Below, in pieces: positions 11,164 through 21,020 of a stretch of 34,102 bases of DNA. Origin of the DNA: Scenedesmus sp. ARA3 (lineage: Eukaryota; Chlorophyta; Chlorophyceae; Sphaeropleales; Scenedesmaceae). The notes below the pieces were generated by a model, which was not told the DNA's origin, did no database searches, and saw only the letters and a list, made by a program, of their open reading frames with translations. How positions within the stretch are numbered: the stretch's first letter is position 1; the number at the start of each line of letters is the position of its first letter. The translations under genes and the position numbers were made by a program. The DNA is taken from contig RWJK01001793.1 of the NCBI GenBank assembly GCA_004335835.1, positions 74,780 through 108,881 on the forward strand, in the 5' to 3' direction.

Positions 11164-11221
11164 AAGCAGGGTATTCACTGAAGATCTTCTAGAACAGTGT
11201 TCTTCAGTGAATACCCTGCTT
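11164..11221. repeat. Perfect 21-bp inverted repeat, 16-nt loop
   Basis: The left arm at 11164-11184 (AAGCAGGGTATTCACTGAAG and one more base) is exactly complementary to 11201-11221. The loop is 11185-11200. It is not followed by a T tract and no coding region abuts it. Confidence 0.95.
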
Positions 11222-12135
11222 CATGCTTCTGCCAGCGACACCTAGGTGTGCACAGGCCTGTGCATGCACAGTGTCGACCAACTCAAAATGGGAGCCACTC
11301 TCAAACCACCTTTGGTGATTCCTCATCGGTGAGCGCAGAACCACAATTGCTTGCAAGCTAGGCCAGATGCAGCCAAAACCTTAAAAAAATATTGCTTTTG
11401 CCAAGCTTGGCAGGTAGCCAGTAGCAGCTTACTTGAATGATGTGCAGGCTGAGTGTCATCAGCCACAGCAAGTAGCTTATATCCATGGTGATGGTTATGC
11501 TATGCCAGAGCGTGTGCGCTCGACAGGCAAGGCTGAGGTAGCAGACCCATGGCTAGCGCTAGCAGCACTGCTGGCAGCAGCAGCAGCAGATGCTTTTTTA
11601 CTTTCCCCATCATAGGTGCCTGCAGCCAGAAAGAGCATAGAATAAGCGATTACGTTGAACAGCACATGATCATTTGCATTGTGCGCTTTGCTGTTTCCAC
11701 TGGCGTCACGGCCCGTCAACAGACTACTCCGACAGCTGCTCCGTGCCGCAGAACAAGGCCCTGCCGCTGTAAGCTCACCTTAAAGTGTTTCAATCGAGCA
11801 TTTGAACTAATTTCAAGTGCGTCTTGAGTGAAAAACGTGTCGCACAAATGCGTTCAGCTGGGTGACGAAGCTGCACTTCAAATCAACAGTATCACGCCCA
11901 GTTAAGGTCCATTTTGATACACGCAGCTTTGAAATGGCCTTGAGTTTGGAGTGGTTTTGGAGGCCCTCCTTGAACACGTGTCATGAGTTTACGCTCTCCA
12001 CTGTCACTGTCATCGGTTTACGCCCTCCACAAACCCGCAGTGCTGTGTTGACTCTGGTCATCCGCGAAATCTGCCTCATTAAGCAATACAGTCTACTCTA
12101 GAGTGCCTTCCTGCTATTGGCGATGCATGCAACGA

Positions 12136-12233
12136 TGCTGCGTTCGCCTGTGAACCATTCACACTGTGGTTCACACCGTGACGGCACCAGTGGTGCGAAC
12201 CACAGTGTGAATGGTTCACAGGCGAACGCAGCA
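12136..12233. repeat. Long hairpin: 37-bp perfect arms, extending to 42 bp with one mismatch
   Basis: The left arm at 12136-12172 begins TGCTGCGTTCGCCTGTGAAC. The right arm at 12197-12233 is its exact reverse complement. After one A/C mismatch, four further pairs (cacc/ggtg) leave a loop of about 14 nt. It could be a small-RNA precursor or a short inverted-repeat element. I see no clear target-site duplication. Confidence 0.95.
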
Positions 12234-12640
12234 GTGCTGCATGCCCCGCCATTCATAAAATATTTTCTTTGCATGCATCTCTTGCTTCATCAGCACCAGC
12301 GACAGTTCGGTTGCTCGGAGACATGTCTAAATCCGTTCTTATACATTTCTTAACTTCGGCCAGCCAACTCTTGAATCAGTATATAATTGGTACAACTTGA
12401 ATCACTCATTGGTTCACATATAACAGCAGATTCAGAACAGCTGCAGCCGCTCAAGTCATACCTCTGAAAAGCGCTGCAGCGAGAACCCCCAAAACCCTAC
12501 AACCTGTAGCTCAGAAAGATATCATCTGCTACGCAGGCACACCACTCTGCGCCTCGCCCTGCTTCAGCAGCGCACCAGACACTGCCACGATGATTCACCC
12601 TACACTATGCCACAACCAAACACCACACCTACACCTTTGG

Positions 12641-13620
12641 CTACGCTGACACATCACTTGCCGACTCCCGCTGCTTCAGCAGTGCACTAAACACTGCCAC
12701 GATGCCGCGCTCGCTCTTGGCCGTCAACTGCTTGCTACTCGCAATGTCTGCCAGCAGCTCCGGCTGCTCATTGCGCAGCACCTTCAAACCCTCTTCTAAA
12801 AACGCAGGCACATCTTTGGCCGGCACACTGTCTGCTAGGCCCTCCTGGATTGCAAAGAGGGTCACGACGAGGTCCTGTAGGGGCACTGGGTGTCCCGGTT
12901 GCTGCTGCAGGGCTGCCGTGATGCGCTGGCTGCGCACCTCATACCTGCGCAGGTGGAAGCATGAACAAAGGCAGCGAGCGCAAATTGTGCGAGGGAGCGT
13001 TAGCAGTGTAGACAGTCAGCTTGGTGCTTACTAGTCAAAGCAGCAGCAACCAAATGTGATGCAGCAAACGAAGCCACGCTACCACAGCACAGAACCATAC
13101 ACGCTCCTCGATTAGAAACCTCATCACCCAGTGCGCCGCACAGGCCATGGCCCATCACAGCCCGCCACACTGGTCAAGCACCCTCCCGCTCACCTGCGCA
13201 ACACCGGGTCGTCCTGGTTGGCCGCAAATTTGCGCGCATCCTCTGCCTGCGCCAGGTCCAGCCGGATCTGCGGCGCCAGCTGCTCCAAGGCCCCGTGCCC
13301 AGCCCACCGCCCCACCCGCTTCACTCTCTCAGCACGCCCTTACTCACCTCCGCCACACTGCGCCATTCCTGCTGGTCTTGTAAGACAGTCAACACTGGCG
13401 CAACAGGCACACATACGGTACCAGCTGTCACCTCCGCACTCGCTCACCTGCGCAGCACAGGGTCGTCCTGGTTGGCCGCAAACTTGCGCGCATCTTCTGC
13501 CTGCGCCAGGTCCAGCCGGATCTGCGGCGCCAGCTGCTCCAGCGCCTTGCTGTAAGCCCTGCTGCCAATGCGAGTGATCGACAGCTTGGGGTTGATACTG
13601 AACGCCACAGGGCCGGCCTC

Positions 13621-13658
<38 letters not shown>

Positions 13659-13799
13659 GGTTTGCCAGCCTCATGGGAGGCTCCAGCACGATTTGGCCAT
13701 CAGAGATGGAGATGAATTCTTCTACTGTTTCAGTCTTGAGCTCGCCGGGGCCCACGCTGAGCGCCATCAGCGCAGCCTCGGCGGCCTGCAGTGGAACAT

Positions 13800-13840
<41 letters not shown>

Positions 13841-15816
13841 GCAGCCTGTGAGATGCTTGTTCAGAATTCTGAGCTCGCCGGGGCCGACGCTGAGCGCCAT
13901 CAGCGCAGCCTCGGAGGCCTTGCAGCAGCAGCAGCAGCACATAAAAGCAACAAATGATCTTGCAGGACGCGGTGCAGCAGCCTGCTCTATGTAAGTGCCA
14001 GTTGCAAACTTAAAACTAAAAACCACCGCAGACGCGCAAAACCCCAAGCCACGCACCCGCTTCTTCTTCAGCACCTGCCGCATCTTCTCCTTCTGCTCCT
14101 CACTGAGCTTCGTGTACTTGCTCATGTCCAGCAGTGCAACTCACCCCCAAAACCCTAGGCTTCAGAATAAAACACTGCGGCACCCTACACCCCAAGCCAC
14201 GCACCCGCTTCTTCTCCAGAACTTGCCGCATCTTCTCCTTCTGCTCCTCACTCAGTGTGGTGTACTTGCTCATGTCCAGTGCTGCCTTGGTGCCGCTGGC
14301 GGGGCGCCCCGGCACCAGCGGCAGCAGCGTCATGCTGCCGCCACCAAAGGCGGCGTGCAGCTTGGCCGCGCGCAGGAACAGCACCGAGAAGAATCTGCGC
14401 AAACACAGGCGCATGCATGGCACGGCGCAGAACATGACTGTGTTACGGTGAGTGTGGATGGCGCAGCATGCCAGAAAGGCACCAAGAAAAACCTAGGAAG
14501 CGCAGCTCAAGAGCACATTGAGCCTTGATGAATTGGTCAGCGCCCCGGCACCAGCGGCAGCAGCGTCATGCTGCCGCCACCAAGGGCTGCATGCAGCTTG
14601 GCGGCGCGCAGAAACAGCACCGAGAAGAACCTGCGCAAACACAGGCGCATGTGTGCCACGGTACAGAATTGAATTGTGTTACGGTGAGGCGTGGCGTGCC
14701 AAAACGGCACCAAGAACACGGCCGGCGCAGCATTGGGGTACATTTGAGTTTTGCTGATGTGGGGGTCGCCCCAGCACCAGCGGCAGCAGCGTCATGCTGC
14801 CGCCACCAAAGGCGGCGTGCAGCTTGGCGGCGCGCAGGAACAGCACTGAGAAGAACCTGCAACAGGCAGCGCAATGCAGCACAATGCAGCAGAGGAGCGC
14901 AGTGATAAATGCTTATTGATGTGGCGGCGCAGGAATGGAATGGAGGCAAACCTTTACAGCGTGCAGTACAGCAGCATAGTGAGGCGATGTGTTGTGTGCT
15001 GATGCTGAGCCTTTGTGTGACCACCTCACTTNNNNNNNNNNNNNNNNNNNNNNNNNNNNNNNNNNNNNNNNNNNNNNNNNNNNNNNNNNNNNNNNNNNNN
15101 NNNNNNNNNNNNNNNNNNNNNNNCCTCCTCCCATCCCCGCCCTCCAGCCATTGTCGCGCCAACACCCAATGGACGAATGTGCATTCAAGATGCGCACTGC
15201 TCAGCATTGGCATGAACAGAACTGCAGGAAGCAATAAACCAATCACAAACGTGGCTCACCCTCTGCGCCACGGCTCCTGACACCAGCATGCCTTCATAGC
15301 CAACCAGCTCCTGCTCTGTTGTGGGCTACTCCAAAATATCAACATTGAAAGCCGCAATATTGTTCGGCTCCCTGACCCTCTGCGCTGCGCCACCGCCCCC
15401 AAGACCAGCATGCCTTCATAAACAACCAGCTCCTGCTCCGTTTGAAAGCTGATGTCAAAACACCAGGGAAATATTGCAACCAATACAGATTCATGCAGCC
15501 GTCTCACCCTCGCCGCTGCGCCACAGCTCCTGAGACCAGCATGCCCTCATAGTCCACCAGCTCCTGCTCCGTTTGCAATCTGATGTCAAAACACCAGGAA
15601 ACTACACAGATAGCAACAGTCATGCGGCCGTCTCACCCTCGCCGCTGCGCCACAGCCCCTAAGACCAGCATGCCCTCATAGTCCACCAGCTCCTGCTCTG
15701 TGGCGGGGTTAAGCGTCACGTCCTGCCCCGCCTCGTTCTTGATCAGCCCCTCACGCAGCTTGGCCTGACCCAGCTCAGCCAAACCAAGCACTAGACTGTC
15801 CCAGGTGTCTGCGGTC

Positions 15817-15913
<97 letters not shown>

Positions 15914-16354
15914 TTCTTGATGAGCCCCTCTTGCAGCTTGGCCTGCCCCAGCTCAGCAAGGCCCAGCACCAGGCTGTCCCAGGTGTCTGCGATTTACAGG
16001 AGCAGAAGAAGCAGCAGCAGCGGTGGCAGCAGCAGCAGCAGCGACAGTTCTTGATGAGCCCCTCTCGCAGCTTGGCCTGGCCCAGCTCAGCAAGGCCCAG
16101 CACCAGGCTGTCCCAGGTGTCTGCAGGACACAACATGTGAAGATTTGTGTGGATATAGATGGATATGGGGTTTTCTGAGATGTGGAGCTGGCTGGCCTAG
16201 CCCAGCACCCCAAGCACGAAGCTATTACAAGAGTCTGCATGTCAGGGCAGCAGCGGCAGCAGCAGCAGCAGTTGTTTAATGAGCCCCTCTCGCAGCTTGG
16301 CCTGCCCCAGCTCAGCAAGACCAAGCACCAGGCTGTCCCAGGTGTCTGTCGAAC

Positions 16355-16413
<59 letters not shown>

Positions 16414-19400
16414 TCCTAATGAAATCTTCGAGCACATTGCCTGGCCCACCTCGGCAAGACCCAACACCAGGCTGTCCCCCAGGTGCTTGCATGAAGTACA
16501 TTCCAGCGTCTGAGGCAACAGCTTTTGTGTTGGCGAAAGTCCAGCAGAAGCAGCATCTTAAAGAGTTTTGCGCTGCTCATTGATTATGTAACATTGAGCA
16601 AAGCCCCCACCTGACAGTGATGACAGGTCGTCCAGCACCACCAGGGAGTGCCCGCCCTCGTCCCGCACGCGCTCCCCGGCAGCAGCAGCAGCCATGAGCG
16701 TGGCAAGCTTGGTGGCAAGGGGGGCGGAGGGGTCGGCAAAGAACACTGCCGTGTTGGCCAGGCAGCCCGCAGCCTCCAGGCCCTGCAGGCAGCGGGAAAA
16801 ATGCAGATGATCAATGTGTGGGCGGCACAGAGCAGAGCATGTTGTCCTATCTTTGCTACGGCGGCCTGCAGCCTCTAGCTCCTCAACAGGTGGCATGCCT
16901 GTGTGCCCCCTCCCCCNNNNGGGGCCTCCTAGCCCTGCCGCACCGTGCACTCACAGCACCCAACCCCAAGCCGTAACCCCTGAACCACACCTCGAGCCGC
17001 TGCTCCAGGTCTTTTCGCGCTCAGCGTAGTGCTTGCTAGCACGCAGCGCATGCCGCTGCCCGGCTGGCAGCCCTGGATGGCGTCCAGCGCTAAACTTGTC
17101 TTGCCGCTGCCGCTGCCGCTGCCGCTGGGCCTGATGCAGTGTAACATGTGCGGGTGCCGTGCTTTGTGGCCTTGCCTTACCGTGCTCGTATTAGTTCAGC
17201 ACTGATCAAGCCTGAACCCAAGACCTAAACTCACCTTGAGCCGCTGTTCCAGGTCTTTTGCGATCAATGTTGTGGAGGCCAGCACGCAGCGCATGCCGCT
17301 GCCCAGCTGGCAGCCCTGGATGCCATCGAGAGCCAGGCTGGTCTTGCCGCTGCCGCTGGGCCTGATGCAGTGCAACCTGTGCGCGTGCCGTGCTTGCTGG
17401 CCTTGCCTTACCATGCTCGCAACACTTCAGCACCGGTCAAGCCTGAACCCAAGACCTAAACTCACCTCGAGCCGCTGTTCCAGGTCCTTTGCACTCAATG
17501 TTGTGGAGGCCAGCACGCAGCGCATGCCGCTGCCCAGCTGGCAGCCCTGGATGGCGTCCAGGGCTAAACTTGTTTTGCCGCTGCCACTGGGCCCAATGAC
17601 CAGCAGCGAAGCCCCACGGCCCAGCGGGGTGAGCGTGTCCAAACCCTTGACACCTGCATGTTCAACAATAAATGTGCTGAATTATTGCATTGCACTTGCC
17701 GGTTGATGGCATATGATGTACACAGAGGGAGAAAGTGTGAGCTGGTCTTGTCGCTGCCGCTAGGGCCGATGACCAGCAACGAAGCCCCACGGCCCAGCGG
17801 GTGAGCGTGTCCAGGCCTTTCACGCCTGCAGCATGTGGTTGATCATTTTGTTGTCATTCGTCTTTTTTTGGATCAATGTTTGTTGTTTGCGGCACTATCC
17901 AGACACACAGAGAGGATGCCAAATGGTGGTGAACCCTACACGGGCTGGGAAGTCTGCTGACGTCAGACTCAAAATTCCTTGCTCTGCCCCCGTATGTTTC
18001 AATGGCTTCCCGTAACAGCTGCCGTCTCTTGCTCGACTCCCAGTCGCACTGACAAAGTTGGCCCCTGGGTAACCCCACACTCTTGAACCCCACAAACCCC
18101 ACACTCTTGAACCCCACATACCTGTGAACAAGCTCTCCGAGATCTGCCACGTTTCTTCAGGACCACCTGTTCCTTGATCAGCGGCTTGAGCCGCTCCAAG
18201 CCCAGCCCACTCAGCCCCAAACCCAAAAACCCTTTTATAACCCCGGCCCCTACCCACCTGTAAACCAGCTCTTTGTGATCTGCTCGCAGTTCTTCATCGC
18301 CACCTGCTCCGGAGGACGCCACCAAGGATCCTTGATCAGCGGCTTCAGCCGCTCCAGCTGCAGCCCAGCAAGCCCCAAACCTCAAACCTCCTTTGTGCCA
18401 CCCCTTCAGCCCTAAACCCCACCTTTGAGCGGCTCAAGCTGCTGAGCAAGCAGCAGGTGGCCATGCAGAACCGCGGGCAGATCACGGAGCGCTTGTCAAC
18501 ACCTTGACGACAGCTCCGAGATCTGCCGCGGGTTTTCATCGCCACCTGCTCTGTGATCAGCGGCTTGAGCCGGCCCAAGCCCAGCCCAGCAACTCAGCCC
18601 CAAGCCGTAGAACCCTACGTCACACCCCATAACTCCTAAGAGCCCACCTTTGAAGAGACTCTCTGTGATCTGCTCGCGGTTCTTCATTGCCACCTGCTCC
18701 TTGATCATCGGCTTCAGCCAATCCAAGCCCAGCACAGCAGGCCATCTAAAAACCCCAAAACCCAAAACCTTACATAACACCCCTGAAACCCTGAAACCCA
18801 CAAACCTGTGAACAAGCTCTCTGTGATCTGCTCCCGGTTCTTCATTGCCACCTGCTCCTTGATCAGCAGCTTGAGCCGCTCCAGCCCCAGCCCAGCAAGC
18901 CCCAAACCTCAAACCCCCTTTGTGCCACCCCTTGAACCCTGAACCCCACCTTTGAGCGGCTCAAGCTGCTGAGCAAGCAGCAGGTGGCCATGCAGAACCG
19001 CGGGCAGATCACGGAGCGCTCGTCAACACCTTGACGACAGCTCGGAGATCTGCCGCGGGTTTTCATCGCCACCTACTCTTTGATCAGCGGCTTGAGCCGC
19101 TCCAAGCCCAGCACATCAAACCAGCCCGCAAACCCTAAACCCTATATAACACCCCTAAAACCTAAACCCCACCCGTGAACAAGCTCTCTGTGATCTGCTC
19201 GCGGTTCTTCATCGCCACCTGCTCTTTGATCAGTGGCTTCAGCCGCTCCAAGCCCAGCCCAGCAGGCCAGCCCCTAAAACCCAAAAACCCCTTTCTAACA
19301 CCCTAAAACCCTGAATCCCACAAACCTGTGAAGAGGCTCTCTGTGATCTGCTCGCGGTTCTTCATCGCCACCTGCTCCTTAATCAGCGGCTTCAGCCGCT

Positions 19401-19956
19401 CCAAGCCCAGCCCACTCAGCCCGCTGCCTGCTATATCAGGGCCCCCTTCTTCCTCCCAACTCGTCATCATGCCGCCCCGCTGCGGCGCAGCAGCAGCAGA
19501 TGATGACGATGCAGTTGCATCTGTTGCAGCGAGCGCTGCTGCGGCGGCGGCCTCGGACTTGTGCTTGGCGATGTGGGCGCGGTTGGCGGGCGTGTCGATT
19601 TCTGCGATGGGCTGCCCGATGTAGTTCACGACAGCCCCGTACAGCGACTCGCCTGCTGGAGCCTGCATGTGCGGCGAAGTGAAACAAACACACACATGAA
19701 ACCAAAGAGAGTGACAGCAGGTACACAAAAGAGATCGTTACTGCAGCATATTGCGACTGACCGCCAGGCACTTGCAGGTATGCGGCAAAGAGGAGTGAAA
19801 GATTCGAAAGAGTGGAAGGAGAGGAAACGCGGCAGCACCTTGTGTGGCTGTTTGTGCTGATTCAGGTGGTGGGCGACAGCTGCTGCAGGCGGCGGCAGGA
19901 CTGTTGCCTGATAGCATGCCCTTGAGTTTTACGGCAAGTACAGCTACACCAAGTGC

Positions 19957-20011
<55 letters not shown>

Positions 20012-20674
20012 GGTCGTACTGCTGCTGCCGGCTGCTGCTGCCCTGCCATTGGCTGCTGCTGCTGCTGCTGCTGCTGCCTGCCGCTCACCTGCATGAGCTC
20101 GTACTCCTTGCGGGTGATGGGACCCTTAGTGTCATCGAGCACCTGACAGTGGCAGCAGCAGCAGCGGCGGCAGCCGCGGGGGCAGCATCATCTGTGTCAA
20201 CAACTTTTCGACCTGCAGAACGACAAAAGGCCCTGGTCGCGTACTGCGCATGCACGCAGAAGGGTAAACACCACATTCACTGCCAGAGCGCAACTGCAGA
20301 GCCCCTCCTACCTGCAGGATGCCCTTGACCTTGCACTACCCATCACTTGCCTGCTGCTGCTGCTGCTGCTGACCGCGCGTACAAACCGCAGCAGAATGCT
20401 GCATTGCTTGAAGCACGCCCCAGCACCCCTCTCACCTGCAGGATGCCCTTGACCTTGCACTCCACGCCCTCCCCAGGCTGGATGTTGGCAGCCCCGCCAG
20501 CCACTATGGCAAACGCCAGGTTGTCACTGCGGTGCCACAGCAGGATGCTGCAGGGGGGAAAGACCAGCGCAGAGCAGCATGGTGCATGACGCATTTCATA
20601 TTGGTGGTGCGATGCTACATCTGCTTGAAGCTAACCTTAGATGTGGATTTGGAGATGACCAGGCCGGTGAGCAT

Positions 20675-20720
<46 letters not shown>

Positions 20721-20986
20721 TCATGAGTTAAATCAGCAAATGCAGCTTCTTTACTTCATCAGCCAAGTATGCATATGCTTGCACAGGAGCTTCTGGGGCT
20801 GCATAGCAGGTTGAGACGCTGCCCAGGGTTGCGAGCAGTCAAACACCAACAACTGGTGCAGCTGCAGTTGCTGCGAGTGGCTGACATTCCTAGCAGCCAA
20901 GCCTGCCGCTGACGACACTGCGGCTGCCACCAATCCCTCCCCTTCATGCTGCTTCCAGTGCCTGCTGCTGCCACTCACTCCCATCG

Positions 20987-21020
<34 letters not shown>

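Larger units (their letters stand above)
11039..12640. other. Gene-poor stretch with two strong inverted repeats
   Basis: No frame here has recognisable motifs. An upstream exon of the sushi-like gene may lie here, because its exon at 11038 enters in phase 1. The stretch holds the hairpins at 11164-11221 and 12136-12233, and downstream sequence of the F1-alpha-like gene near 12640. Confidence 0.5.

Noticed and set aside
11862..12101. Plus-strand frame of 79 codons
   Set aside because: No motif, no splice context and no recognisable family; length is not unusual for chance.
15805..16140. Poly-Ala frame across the (CAG)30 tract
   Set aside because: It is a by-product of the repeat and of reversed exon 8 copies. 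The real exon 8 starts at 15808 on the minus strand.
18060..19310. Telomere or subtelomere from CCCTAAA-like words
   Set aside because: The words are short, degenerate and interspersed with exon copies, and coding genes lie on both sides. They do not form a tandem telomeric tract.
18120..19420. CRISPR-like appearance of regularly spaced repeats
   Set aside because: The units encode an exon end with splice donors, vary in sequence and spacing, and lie in a nuclear gene intron. They are exon duplications, not a CRISPR array.
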